From: Silene latifolia
Lineage: Eukaryota > Streptophyta > Magnoliopsida > Caryophyllales > Caryophyllaceae
Assembly: GCF_048544455.1 (NCBI RefSeq)
Contig: NC_133532.1
Coordinates: 20,276,948 to 20,340,947, forward strand
Direction: 5' to 3'
Length of the DNA: 64,000 bases
Notes under the pieces: model-generated
Databases searched by the model: none
The model's input: only the letters and a program-made list of their open reading frames with translations
What the model was told of the DNA's origin: nothing
Shown: piece after piece, positions 46,793 to 58,996 of the stretch
How the letters are laid out: the number at the start of each line of letters is the position of its first letter
Numbering within the stretch: position 1 is the stretch's first letter
Translations under genes and position numbers: made by a program

Positions 46793-47929
46793 ATGACTCA
46801 ACTTTGCTTACCAAAAAACAACAACAAATCATCTGAGTTTAGCATGCTTTGTTCTTATATTATGTCTCATCCCTTATACTTTTCTTACTTGATCTTCTTC
46901 TCTCCTTACTTATTCAAGCTCCTTTCTTTCCTATCTCCTCTATTTTTAACCACATTTCTCTTGTTTTTATCTCTTGTTACCACTCTAATTCCTCTACATT
47001 CTATCATGAACTCCAAAGATAGTTTCTTTCTTGCAGCCTACACTACTCTCATAGAGAACTTTAAGCCGAGTTTCGACAACGACGACGATAATGACGAGAA
47101 ATTGGAAGAGTTTGAGGTTTACAAGGTTGTCTTTGATGTACCCATAATTGAGCTAACTGAAGCAAACCCAGATGAGGATATCGAGTTTGGAGAAAACCCA
47201 GTTGAGGAAATGTGTCAATTCGATGAAAAAATCGTTGACCGGGTTGAATGTTTGACTTTGGTGCATGAAACAGGGGACACAAATTGCGAGAAATTGGGAG
47301 GTGAAAAAGAGATGATTCAAGAGGTGATAGTAGAAAATGTTGGATCCGAGGTTAAGAAAACAGTAAAATTGAGTTCTTTGAAGGTGAAAAATGGTGAAAA
47401 GTTGAGTGAGGCATTTCATCAAACAGTTGGTGTGCAGCAAAATTTAGCGGGTTTCGGGTCAATGAGGAAGGAGAAAGAATGGAGGAGAACATTGGCATGT
47501 AAGTTATTTGAAGAAAGGCATAATTGGAGTAATAATAGTAGGATTAATAGTGTAAATGAAGAAAATGGTGAAGAAGGTATGGATTTGTTATGGGAAACTA
47601 ATGAAACAATTGAGATAAATCAAGGAAAATTGAAAGAAATAGAGAATTATGGTAATAATTGTAACAAGGAAGGAAGAACAAAAGTAGATAATAATAAAAA
47701 TAATAAAATAGAAGATTTGATGAAAATTGAAAAGGGTGAAGAGAGTGAAGAAAGTGAAGAGTATGATGAAATTGGGAAAATATGTTGTTTGCAAGCATTG
47801 AAATTATCAGCTGGGAAGATGAATTTAAGCATGGGTAAACCTAATTTGCTTAAATTTTCTAAGGCTTTCAAAGGTATTGGATGGTTGCATAACCATGTTA
47901 AAAAGAAGGGGAATAAAGGGTACAAATAA
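46793..47929 (+). CDS. Plant protein of unknown function with N-terminal membrane anchor, 378 aa
   Basis: One uninterrupted frame from the first ATG; a CT-rich leader (about 46550-46680) precedes it. Residues 27-72 are strongly hydrophobic (PLYFSYLIFFSPYLFKLLSF, then LFLTTFLLFLSLVTTLI), two or three membrane segments or a signal anchor. The middle is acidic and low in complexity. Two conserved-looking blocks stand out: EKEWRRTLACKLFEER (227-242) with GMDLLWETNE shortly after, and CCLQALKLSAGKMNLSMGKP running into NLLKFSKAFKGIGWLHNH (about 330-367), followed by a basic tail. I recall related plant membrane proteins, sometimes mislabelled ribosomal L34-like in databases, sharing the WRRTLACKL..ER and LLWE motifs; I cannot give a function. 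Codon use and length look like a real host gene. Confidence 0.8.
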   Translation: MTQLCLPKNNNKSSEFSMLCSYIMSHPLYFSYLIFFSPYLFKLLSFLSPLFLTTFLLFLSLVTTLIPLHSIMNSKDSFFLAAYTTLIENFKPSFDNDDDNDEKLEEFEVYKVVFDVPIIELTEANPDEDIEFGENPVEEMCQFDEKIVDRVECLTLVHETGDTNCEKLGGEKEMIQEVIVENVGSEVKKTVKLSSLKVKNGEKLSEAFHQTVGVQQNLAGFGSMRKEKEWRRTLACKLFEERHNWSNNSRINSVNEENGEEGMDLLWETNETIEINQGKLKEIENYGNNCNKEGRTKVDNNKNNKIEDLMKIEKGEESEESEEYDEIGKICCLQALKLSAGKMNLSMGKPNLLKFSKAFKGIGWLHNHVKKKGNKGYK

Positions 47930-48332
47930 TTATTATTTTTTGTTGTTGTTTTTGTAGAGTTATTTTGTATGTGTAATGTAATTTTTACGTTTTTGTTATG
48001 ATTATTATGTCGATTTTTAGTAGCAATAATGTTAGTAAGTTTATGGTAAGATCGACTCTTTGTATGTAATACGAGGGTAAGACCGTCTCTTTGTAATTTT
48101 ATATAGGTATATTATTGTGATTTTGTGGATTTAAAATTTAAGTTATTTTTTAGGTATGGCATAATTATTTTTAAGGTCTTATACTAAAATGTGGTTATAC
48201 CTTAGAGTATGTGTGACTATAGCGCTGAAAATGATCTGAGCTGATTGTTGAGTCCTCAAAATCGACCAGTCAAATCGAGCTTTGCTAAATCTGAGCCGAT
48301 CCCAAGCTCAGCAAAGCTTGGCTCAGAAGCTC

Positions 48333-48366
<34 letters not shown>

Positions 48367-48599
48367 TTTTTTTTACATTTGTAAATGTATTATCTTTTGA
48401 CTATTCGTATTGTATTTTATAAGATATTTATATTTAGTTAGATTGAAATGTGTGAAAGTAACAAAAATATAATGACAAAACGAGTTGGAGTTTCAAATTT
48501 TTAGGTTCGGCGAGCTTCGAGCCAAGCCCCAGCTTAAGAGCTAAATTTCATGTCGTGCCTAAGTTTAGATAGTGATAACCGGCTCCAAAGAGCCGTTGG
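47930..48599. other. 3' region of the 378-aa gene and GAGCC-rich repeat
   Basis: The first about 200 bases are a probable T-rich 3' UTR. About 48230-48560 is rich in GAGCC/AAGCTTGGCTC words, like the hAT-like repeats at 12853 and 13532, and is broken by a T run (about 48337-48363). Its ends are not recognisable. Confidence 0.45.
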
Positions 48600-51500
48600 C
48601 TGTCCTCAAATCAAGCCTCCCATATCTTTGTAATTATGCACATAATTTGCCTTATTATCCTTTCCTAGTTTAGCCTATATTCATTTGTATAAATAGCTAA
48701 CTTACATAATGTAATCACACAATTGTATTCTCATATTATTATACTAATGCATTCAATATCTTCAAATTATTCCAATGATCATATATTTCAACATGGTATC
48801 AGTGTAATCTAGGTTTTCTTTTCTCTTCTTTGTCACCAATACTCTGCTCATATCTGCCGTCTCCTCTGTCTATCTTCGGAAAAAAAAAAACAATGACAAA
48901 CACTGTATCGTCTTCTTCTGAGGTCGTTAATTCGGCTTCGACTATCGATTCTTCAAAATCTCAATCTTATTCCATGGTTCACGTGGAACATACTGGTGCT
49001 AGCATTACCCCAATTACTTTCAATGGCAAAAACTATGATGAATGGTCTCGCTCTTTCCAACTCACTCTCATGGCGAAAGGAAAGTTGGGATACATTGACG
49101 GGTCTATTTCTAAACCGTCTGAAACAGACAACAATCACGCGACCTGGTGTTCCTCCAATGCCCTTGTGACTATGTGGATCTATAATACTCTTGTTCCTGA
49201 ATTACGAAGGCAGGTTTCTTTACGGCCCGAGGCTCGATTGGTTTGGACCGATATCAAAAATCGGTTTTGTCAAACTAACGAAGCAAGGATTTATCAGTTA
49301 CAAGTCGAATTGTTGGCATGTCGTCAGGGGGCAAACGAGTCTCTTATGGAGTACTATGGCAGGATGACCACCATATGGGACGCATTCCTCGAACATGACA
49401 CGATTCAATCGTGTTCCTGCAATCCCTGTAAGTGTAATTGTCTTACTATTATTGATGCTCGCAGGGAACGCAAACAGGTACGCGACTTTCTGATGGGTCT
49501 TGATGACCGGTTTTCCAATGCTCGATCACAAATTATCGGTATCAATCCTCTTCCCTCTTTAGACATTATTTACAATCGTTTATTGCAAGAAGAAGGGGTT
49601 AGAAATTTATCGATTACTAAGACCGACACCACGCCTGACGTGATGGCATATGCTGTCCGTGCTCATCATGGTGCACGACAGTCAGGTGGGGGGCGCGAAC
49701 GTCGTAGTGAACCTTCTAAATATTATTGCATCGCCTGTAAAAAATCTGGCCACAGCTTGAAATTTTGCTATCAAGTGACGGGACTTTACCCCGAATGGTG
49801 GGGTGACCGTCCTCGTCCTCGTCCTCGTATCTATGTTGATCCTAACGCCACTGACCTGAGCAACGCTGTCTTCGTGCCTGACCCACGAAGCACGACCCCT
49901 GCTACTCGGCCAAAACAGGGGACCACCGTGCCGTCTCCTAAAGCCCACATGGCTGCGGCTTCCACACCTTCCCATACGGCTGCCTCAACTTCCCAGCCAC
50001 CTATCTCCACTTTTGATAAAATTGACTTGAACAATCTCACAACCAGTGAATTGGATGAATTGGGTAAGTTATTACAGGCACGCAAAGGCGACACGGATAC
50101 AACCCGTCTCAATGGTAATTTTTCTTCCTTTTAATTTCTTGGATTATCGATACGGGAGCATCTCACCATATGTCGGGGTGTGTCTCGCATTTTTCTAATC
50201 TTAAAATAATTTCTCCTTTATCAGTTGGACTCCTAAATGGGGATCTTACGGTTGCCACACAAAGTGGTGACATCCGTCTATCATCTCGTCTTATCTTACG
50301 AAATGTTTTATATGCTGCAAATTTACATTGTAATTTGATCTCTGTTTCTAGTCTTTTAATTGATACAAGTCTTACTATACAATTTTCTTATAACTTGTGC
50401 CTCATTCAGGACCGTACCTCGAAGACTGTGATTGGTGCGGGTGAGCAACACGAGGGACATTACTACCTTAAAGGTGTCCGGAATGATAAGGCACAAGCAT
50501 ACTTGGTTGAGACAGGAAATCCAATGGAACTCTGGCACAAACGGTTGGGGCATCTTTCCTCCGAAATTTCACGTTTTTTACCTTGTTTTCATGCATCTAA
50601 AAATAATACTGTTTTTCATAGCAGAACTTGCGACATTTGTTTATGCGCGAAACAAACTCGCGAACATTTTTCTTTAAGTAATAGTCATGCTACATCATCT
50701 TTTGACATTATACACTGTGACATTTGGGGCCCGTATTCAAAAAACGCCTCTTGTGGTTCACGGCATTTTTTAACTATAGTAGACGGTTTTTCACGGTCAA
50801 CTTGGGTCTATCTTTTACAAAACAAAAGCGATACGAAACAAACTTTATTAAATTTTTTTGCCATGATCGAACGCCAATTTGACAAGAAAACTAAAATTTT
50901 ACGTACCGACAATGGTACGGAATTTCGTCCTCTAATACTTTTTTTTTTAAAAAATAACGGCATTCTTTTTCAACATTCTAACGTTGACACGTCTCAACAA
51001 AATGGGCGGGTCGAACGTAAACATCGTCACATTTTAAATGTTGCCCGCGCTCTTCTCTTTCAAGCTCATCTACCCATATATTTTTGGGGCGAATGTGTCT
51101 TGAGTGCCGTTTATTTAATAAACCGTACTCCGACTCGTCTCCTACACGGTAAAACCCCATATGAAGCTCTTTTTAACAAACCTCCTCATTTCGAAAATAT
51201 CAAAACTTTTGGTTGCTTAGCTTACGCCAAGTCCCTAAATCGGTCTCATGATAAATTCGCTCCCAAGAGCCGCAAATGTATTTTTATTGGTTATCCGTTT
51301 GATAAAAAAGGGTGGCGTCTTTATGACTTAGATACCAGGTCTTATTTCGAGTCAAGAGATGTTATTTTTGTCAAAACAGAATTCCCTTTTCAAAATCTCC
51401 ATATCCATGACACTCCCGACTCCTCTTCTCTTCTTGAACCTACAAACAATATTGACAGTACCCTTCTTATTTCACCCTTGGTACCACCATCGCACAACGT

Positions 51501-51632
51501 CACTCAAGACCCAACCACACCAAATCCACCGTCTTTATTTCACCAATCCACCGAACAACCCTCCATCGACACAACAACCTCTACCTCATCCGCGGACACC
51601 ACCAATCCCGCTGACCTCACGGCACCCCCAAT
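48600..51632 (+). mobile_element. Copia LTR retrotransposon, left part, cut by a CACTA element
   Basis: The 5' LTR ends ...ATTTCAACA at 48793, followed directly by the primer-binding site TGGTATCAGTG; its start near 48600 is approximate since the partner LTR lies outside the window. TATAAATAG near 48690 is a likely TATA box. Parts: gag with the ITFNGKNYDEWSRSF Copia N-terminal motif and a CCHC-like knuckle CIACKKSGHSLKFC (about 48.9-50.1 kb), then protease region with DTGASHHMSG-like start and integrase with HKRLGHL, DGFSRSTWVYL and NGRVERKHRHI (about 50.1-51.6 kb). The reverse transcriptase half is missing here because a CACTA transposon begins at 51633. The visible coding part has about one break. 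Confidence 0.85.
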
Positions 51633-51654
51633 CACTACAAAAAGAATTAAAACA

Positions 51655-52035
51655 GGCGACTGATTTTGGCGACTGAAATCAGTCGCCAAAATCAATTTGG
51701 CGATCAAATCGCCGCAAACGCGATCGCGGACCTTAGTCGCTTTTTCTAGCTTTGGCGACTAAAGTCGGTCGCCAAATTTGGCGATCGAAAAATCATCGCC
51801 AAATGACTAAAATGGCGACTGATACGGTAGTCGCCAAATTGGCGACTGATTTGAGGTAGTCGCCAAATTGGCGATCAATTTCGATCGCCAAATCTCAATT
51901 CGATCGCCAAATTTGGGTGGCGAGCTTGGTTTGAGAAATTTGGCGATCGATTGGGATTTGGCGATCAAATTGATCGCCAAAATGGCGACTACCATAAATC
52001 GTCGCCAAATTGGCGATCAATTTCGCCGCCAAATC
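51655..52035. repeat. CACTA subterminal repeat array (GGCGAC/GGCGATC)
   Basis: More than twenty copies of TTGGCGAC or TTGGCGATC occur in both orientations, often as facing pairs (TTGGCGAC...GTCGCCAAA). In En/Spm such subterminal motifs bind the TNPA-type protein and bring the two ends together; that role is inferred for this element. Confidence 0.85.
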
Positions 52036-52304
52036 TCAATTCATCGCAAAGCCATCAGTATGTTTTGGTGGTTTTTGTTTTCATTGCATTGCTAGCAAAA
52101 TATTTACAACCCGCATACAAACCGATGTTCCACAACACCATACATCCCAAATTTCAACACACACAACACCATACATTTCAACCCAACACCTCCCATTTTC
52201 TCAAACTTCATTTCATATATTGAAAATGAAAGTTTTACAAGCTAAGCTATTCTAATGTTCAAGTCTAAAGTTCAAGTTTTACAAGCTTACATGCTAAAAT
52301 CATC

Positions 52305-53886
52305 TTACTTGGAAGCCAACACCGGCTCCACTCCCCCATGTGGACCATGCGGATCATTTGGATCGTAGTTGGGTCTAGGTCCGGGGTTACAACCTTGCCA
52401 CCAATTCTCAAACATTTCCATTCTTTCCTTCATTTGGCGGAATTCTTCATCACGTTTGGCAAGTTCTTCATCACGTTTGGCATCACGTTCATCACGCTCT
52501 CTTATTTGACTTTGAAGTTGACTAATAATTCCCGGTTGATATGTGTTCTTCGGGAATTGTTGAAGTCGATCTTCTACGCGTTTTTCTCATAGAAAGCCGG
52601 TGTTGAACTTCCGGTACCATACACGTGCCCTTTCTTGAAGCCATCCACCAACTCATACCATATGTCATTATCCGGTTTTTCCGGATTGGCGGCTTTTTCT
52701 TGTTCAAATGCTTCCTACAATATTAAACAAATGGTTGTAAGTTAATATGGTAACCACCTTATATACGACATTTTAAAAGAGAATAAATTAACAAAAATTA
52801 AGTGTTAGGGAAAACTTACATATAATTGCTTGTCTTTTGGCTTAGTCCAAGTTCTAACCCCTTTGTGGTCAACCCTGGAATGCGTGTCCAAACGGTTCGT
52901 GCATCGTCGCAATCGCCTTTGACTTCTTCTTTCCTTTCTCGAATGAAAAAAAAAAAACATACATGTTAGAAAATCAACAAAAAATGTAACATAAAATAAA
53001 CATGTTGCATTGAAAACAAAAAAAAGTGTGAAATAATAGACAAACTTACACCCAATACTTTATCCTGTAACGACCGTGAACCGCGTAATGAGTAGGCTCG
53101 TTCACGGCGTCTTCCTTTCCTCCTCTTTTGTTGAGGGATGCTTGCTTAGACTTCTTCTGAAAAGCTTCACTTTTGGTATGCTTTATTAAGCCTTCATACT
53201 TGTCACCTGCAATTACACATATGAAATCATAACTAATAAGTTACTGATATTATTTATAATATAAGAGGGTATATGCTAATTAATACAAATAACAAAACAA
53301 GTTAATTAAATACCTTTCATGTGGTCTGGTTCCTTTGGGCGCCTAATTACCTTCCAGATCACGTCCCGATATCGTCGAGTACCGACGTCATTGTACCTGT
53401 TACGGTCATTCTGTTCTTGAGACGGTGACCAAGCAAATGATAGCTACAAAAAAAAGCGACAAAATTTCATATTAGTATAAAATAAAAGTATAACCTTTGT
53501 TCTTAAAAAATTTATCAAAATTAATTATTTGGTTTCTAAAACAAAGAATTACGGAAAATATATACCCGAAAGTTATTGAACCACGCCTCTCTTTGTGCAT
53601 GAGAAGCCTGTGTCCACGATGTAGGAATTGGACCCACGAAATTAGTCTTCGTGATTTTCGTGACACCTCGTATCACGCAATCGTCCATAAACCTGCATTT
53701 ATTTTGAACATGTAAAATTACAAACAATTATTATTTTACAAAAAAAAAAAAAAAAAAGAAATAAAAATAGTAGACTAATAAAGAATAAAACTTACCATAA
53801 TCCCGCCGGCTCAAGAATCATCCGATGATCCGAAGTGTACCGATCGGCACCGTCTTTGGCTCGTCGGTAGCGTCAGTCTCCTCACC
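52305..53886 (-). CDS. CACTA Transposase_24-type (Ptta/En/Spm) protein, degenerate
   Basis: Read on the minus strand, recognisable exons run from about 53886 to the stop at 52305-52307. Motifs in order: RYTSDHRMILEPAGLW (exon ending 53796), FMDDCVIRGVTKI and TSWTQASHAQREAWFNNF (53692-53566), LSFAWSPSQ to RRPKEPDHMK (53443-53314), GDKYEGLIKHTKSEAF to YRIKYW (53206-53050), VWTRIPGLTTKG (about 52.93-52.82 kb), and NPEKPDNDIWYELVDGFKKG to the coiled-coil QLQSQIRERDERDAKRDEE (52714-52305). These match the plant transposase family linked to TNPA of En/Spm. Introns have GT..AG ends. Two frame changes, near 52.88 kb and 52.59 kb, make the copy probably inactive. The true start is not resolved; TGA codons upstream in this frame suggest another splice or a defect. 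Confidence 0.75.
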
Positions 53887-54245
53887 ATCACCGTCTGTCT
53901 GCATCGGATCCTCCTGCACAAACTCCTCCTCCTCCTCCGGACGCGTACTCTGTCCAGAACCTGAGCCGCCTCCACGCTTCCTACCTCGACCGCTCCGACC
54001 ATCTCAGAATACAAATAAAAATTAACACAAATAATGATAAATGAAAATTATACAGACTTCTAAATTTTAATAATTTACTCTTGAGGAATACAAAATTATA
54101 CCAATTTAATCATCTTCATCTCCAAACCCCTCGTCCTCATCCTCATCCTCTTCCTCATCCTCATCATCGTCATCATCATCATCATAATCATCTTCATCTC
54201 CAAACCCCTCGTCCTTCCTCCTTTTCTCCTCCTCCCTTCTCCTCC

Positions 54246-56661
54246 TCACCTCATCTTCCCCCTCCTCTCCTCCTCTTCTTCCCTTCTCTCCTCCTCCTCC
54301 TCCTCCTCCTCCGCCTCATCCACCCCCGGCAGTCTCTCTTCCACATCATAATATTCTTCCTCTTCCATGTCTTCACCATCTTTATTCTCATGCTCATAGT
54401 TGATTTCATCGGGTGGAGACAAAAGCATTTCATTTGAAACGTTTTCTTCTTGGAAAAAAGTTGTATCAACTTGTGACCGTGCCTTTGTCTTAAAGATTGC
54501 ACACCACGCATTTTGATTTCTATCATTTGTTGTGCTTGGATAAGTAGCAAAATATACTTGATGAGCCTGATGTGCAAGTATAAATGGATCATACTTAGAG
54601 TATGTTCTAGTACGATTCACTTCTACAAGCTTGTATTGTTCATGTACTCTCATTCCAGCCACAGAATTATCCTTCCAGTCAACCTTGAATAAGACAGTTT
54701 TATAAGCTCGGTCACATCCACTATAACTAATTTCAAAGATATCTTCAACTATACCATAGTATTTGTTGTCATCAAGAGAAGAAATAGTAACCCCCTAATT
54801 GCACCTAGCCTTACCTTTACCGTGGTTGAATGTTTGAAAATTAAACCCATTAACCGAGTATCGATTCCACGTTCTTACCATTTTTGAAGGACCAAAAGCC
54901 AAACTTCTTATCAAATCATCTTGAATATTCAACTCAATTACATGTTTCTGAAACCATGATGGAAATTGGTCCTCATGTTTGTCCCAAACATCATCCTTAC
55001 TTATATTAGGATTCCTCTGAATGAAATCATTAACAAACTGTGTTTCGTATGACTCCAAAAGGTCACAATTAGATAGCACGTAAAGGTGGGCACGATTATA
55101 CTCCTTATCATCCAAATATCTTGTTTGCCCCTTTGATGAACACCCTTCATCATCTTGAGTTTGAAAAAATTCGGGTAAACTTCCGTCTACTTCATCCGGT
55201 TTCTCAACATTCAAGTTTTTTGCTTTGGTTTCTATATGTTTTTCAAAGTAAAGAGAACAAAAGTTTGCAATCTCTTCCGTTAAATAAGCATTGCATATAG
55301 AACCTTCCACCCTAGCTTTATTACCAATTTTTTTCTTCAAATGATTAAGAAACCTATAAAAGTTAATGATGAGTTTTATTAATAATAAAGTTAACATATA
55401 ATAAATAGATTAGTTATTATTATTAATTTTAATTTAAAAGTAGCTAGATTATCTTAATTACCTTTCAAATGGATACATCCACCTATATTGGACGGGTCCC
55501 CCAACTTTGGCTTCATATGGCAAATGAACCGGTAGATGCTCCATGGAGTTAAAAAATGCAGGAGGAAAGATCATTTCAAGCTTACACAATATCTGTGGTA
55601 ATTGCTCTTCCAGACGAATCATGTCATCAACACATATTGAAGAGGCACATAAATCTCGGAAGAATTGACTAATCTCAACAACTGCATTCCAAACGTTTGT
55701 CGGCACGAGGTGTTTCAAAGCAACGGGTAATAATCGCTCCATGAATACATGACAATCATGACTTTTCAAGCCTTGCAACTTCAGCTTCTTAAGATTAACA
55801 CATCGACTAAAATATGATGCATACCCATCAGGAAACTTCAAATTTTGTAACCACTCACACAATACTTTTCTCTTAGCTTTGTCGAGAGTGAAAATGGATG
55901 TTGGCTTAGACCCGTCGCCGCGAATGTGTAATTTGGGACGATGACAAAATTTCTGCAAATCTTTTCTAGAAGCAATGCTATCACATTTTTCACCTTCTAC
56001 ATCCATGATCATGTCTATTAGTTGCTCAAAGAAATTCTTTTCTATGTGCATTACATCCAAATTATGTCTTATCAACATTGTCTTCCAATAAGGAAGGTCC
56101 CAAAGAATGCTTCTTTTAAACCAACCGTTTTTCTGCTTTTTCAATTCTTTAAATTCTTCCTCGGTACCATCAATAGGGGATGGTAAATCACATACCGTCT
56201 TCCATATCTCATCCCCAGGCACTCGTTTCGGAGGGGCATCAAGCACCTCTTTACCTTTTGTGAAAGCTTTCTTGTTCTTCCTATGTGGATTTCCCTCTCG
56301 TAAGAAGCATCTATGACAATCAAACCAGCTTATTTTCTTGCTATTGGGAAGCCAAAATGCTTTACTTTCCTCCATGCAACAAGGACATGCTTTTTGTCCT
56401 TGTGTAGACCACCCAGATAGCATACCATAGGCGGGAAAATCATTTATTGTCCACAAAAGGGAAGCTTTAAGTTAAAAATTTTGTTTTTTAGACACATCAT
56501 AAGTTTCCACCCCAACTTCCCACAAATATTTCAACTCTTCCACCAATGGTTGTAAATAAACATCCAAATTACGTTTCGGGCTTTTTGGTCCGGGAACAAT
56601 AAGTGACAAGAAGATAAATGGTCTTTTCATACATAACCAAGGTGGTAAATTGTATGGTGTG
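54246..56661 (-). CDS. CACTA transposase (Transposase_21 / TNPD-type), truncated and interrupted
   Basis: The gene runs leftward from 56661, where the Gypsy insertion removes its N-terminal part. Visible order: VPGPKSPKRNLDVYLQPLVE and WEVGVETYDVSKKQNF, then LLWTINDFPAYGMLSGWSTQ, CPCCMEESKAFWL, SWFDCHRCFL and HNLDVMHIEKNFFEQLIDM, the Transposase_21 core; then GLKSHDCHVFMERLLP and YRWMYPFER, continuing across a GT..AG intron (55354-55461) to FLNHLKKKIGNKARVEGSIC, the DUF4218 part; then a DUF4216-like part (KYYGIVEDIFEISYSG, KVDWKD, RTRTYSKYDPFILAHQA). The C-terminus is Glu-rich, and a second acidic stretch lies past the stop. In-frame stops at 56472-56474 and 54795-54797 interrupt otherwise matching sequence. 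The protein would cut and join CACTA ends; this copy cannot make it whole. Confidence 0.88.
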
Positions 56662-58996
56662 TGTAACACCCCGCGCTTTCCTTATATTTTAAATAAATTT
56701 TTAAGTAATTTTTATTAAATAATTATTATTTAAAGCTTATTTTCATAAAATATCGTCATAGCCGTGTAACGGTAATAATAGTGTAGATTTTAATAATATT
56801 ATTCTCCGTCTCGAGTTATAGTAGACTTGGGACGAAAATTCTAGTGGATACCGACTCATTTTGAGTTATTGGGCTTAACTTGACTCATGGGCCTTTTCTC
56901 TCCTCTTTTCTCTACACAAAACCCCCAACTAAACCCTCACAACTTCATCTCCCTCATTCTAATTTCTGAAATTCCCTCAACAACCACTCCACCATTGTTA
57001 AACCCTTGCTCTCAACCCTAAAATCACCATAACTCACTCAATTCTTCGCCAATCTCGTTCCTTTTCGCGCCATTCTCTTCCTTTTCTCATTTCCCTTCTT
57101 TCTAAGTAAGAAAGTTGTCATCTTTTCCTCTTTTTCGAAATTCTCATCTTTCAAGGATGTGGATTCTTGACTTAATACCTTTATTTTTGTGTTTAGGGGA
57201 GAACTTGGACAACCCGGAGGAGGATAGCTACATCATTGACGAGTCTTTAGAAGATTGAAGTGCAAAAAGGTAACGGTGATGGGTTACTCGACTTTTATGT
57301 TAAAATTGTGTGGTTTTATGTAGTTATAATTTCATATGAATGTTAAAAGTTGTATCTTTCATGATTGGTGCTAATTTGGTTGTTGAATATCATGCTTGTT
57401 TGCAATTCTCACATGTATGGATGAAAATCTCATGCTACATCTCTTGAATCCGAAATTACCCATTCACATGCTCAAACATGTTGTTTTTCCGAGTTAGAAT
57501 CATGCTAGGATACGTAAACAATTGATGAGAAACAATTTTTGTTGGTTTCAAATGGTTTGGAAGTGTTTTGCATTGAACCCGTGTGTTTGTAGTCCCAGCC
57601 GGGTGACCGGCGGCCGGTCTACTGACCGGCTGGGAGATTCCTGTAAGTTTTGGACATATTTTAGTAAGCCTGTAGTCCCAGCCGGGTGACCGGCGGCCGG
57701 TCTACTGACCGGCTGGGAGTACACTGTGGGTTTTAGGTGATTTTGAGTTTGGGTGTATTCCAAGCCGGGTGCCGTGGCCGGTCTCTTGACCACCGGGAGT
57801 GCACTGAAGGTTTTATGTGTTTTTGAAATTTGGCCGTATTCCCAGCCGGTGGACCGGCAGCCGGTCTACTGACCGGCTGGGAGTGCACTGTAAGTCTTAT
57901 TAAATTTCTGATTTTGGCATGTTGTCCCAGCCCGGTGGTGGCGGCAAAGACACCACCCTTTGGGAGTCCCCTGTTTGCTCTATTTCACTTGTGACTTCTA
58001 ATAACGATTGAGTTATGCATGTATCTTCTTTCCTATCGATAATTAGTTACTTTAAGACTCATTAATGTTATGAACATGCAAAATGGTTATGGTTCTTGTT
58101 CGGACCCGAGTGTGACATTTTACATTGTGAGACTACTCGACATTCCCTATTTATTTGCCCTCGGACATTGGGTCACGGTTAGGTGCCATTGCCTCCGAGT
58201 TGGGCTATTTTTCCTTCCGCCTCTTCGGACCGGGGGTCACGGTTAGGTGACAAGGTTCCGCTTGAGGTTACTCGACTTTCGGGCACGGTTAGGTGTACCA
58301 TATTTCGAGTCTTGGATACGATTTGGTATCGTTTGTCGAATCGGGTGTCGTCCATCCCGAGAGTCGGAGTTTAGACTAGGACCGTATTATGATCGTCGTC
58401 CTACCAAGAGGTTGGAGTCTAGAGGGTTGTCTTGTTTGAGTCTATACTTTGTAATTGTCTTACATTTGAGTCGAGTTGATATGTGACAGTTTGACCTAAT
58501 AATTCTTCTCTCATTGTGCTTTACCATTCCTATTTTCTTGTGCCCACTAATCATGATTTTCTTAATACCGTAAGTATTTACTCTTATGCTTGTTTGCTTA
58601 ATTAAATTCTTAATTACTTGCATTTTCACATATTGTGGCTGGGAGAACCCTGAGTTACTCCCCACTGACTGTGGCTTTCATATCTATTATGAATGACAGG
58701 TTGGTGATGCAGCTAAGTGGGGAAGACCGTGTGAGCTAGCGAGTTCTTACCTCGGACCTTATTTAGTTATCACTTTGATAGACTCACCTACTTTTGAACT
58801 TATATTAATTCGTGGGATATCTTTTCCCCAATAAATAGACTTGTGTTGTAAACTTAAATTTAACTAACTAAACTTATTTATCGTGTTGGTGATGCCTCGC
58901 GTTGGACTTCATTAGAAGCCTTAAAAGTTTTAAAAATCTCGTGTTTCCGCCACGATTTACTAGTTACTTTTAGTTACCTCAACGAGGGGTGTCACA
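56662..58996 (+). repeat. 5' LTR of the Tekay-type element (2335 bp)
   Basis: Ends are TGTAACACC and TGTCACA. It contains an intron-like leader (TTTGTGTTTAG acceptor near 57196), a GC-rich minisatellite (about 57590-57975) and three copies of GGTCACGGTTAGGTG-like words (about 58160-58295). The start is repeated at 63650. Confidence 0.92.
57590..57975 (+). repeat. LTR minisatellite, five units of about 82 bp
   Basis: Units begin near 57591, 57671, 57759, 57836 and 57922. Each has a GC-rich imperfect palindrome (CCCAGCCGGGTGACCGGC, then GCCGGTCTACTGACCGGC and TGGGAG) followed by an AT-richer spacer of CTGTAAGTTTT type. The first two units are nearly identical in their cores; the last is diverged. 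Confidence 0.85.

Larger units (their letters stand above)
51633..56661 (-). mobile_element. CACTA (En/Spm) transposon, 3' half, itself cut by a Gypsy element
   Basis: The left terminus is CACTACAAAAAGAATT at 51633, the CACTA superfamily end, preceded by AAT (51630-51632), the candidate 3-bp duplication. Then come subterminal repeats, a Transposase_24-type gene and a Transposase_21-type gene, both on the minus strand, so this terminus is the 3' end of the element. The coding region is truncated at 56661 by the Tekay LTR; the rest should lie beyond the right edge of the window. Confidence 0.9.

Noticed and set aside
54081-54437. 118-codon plus-strand frame rich in His and Pro
   Set aside because: It is the complement of the Glu/Asp-rich tail of the CACTA transposase gene.
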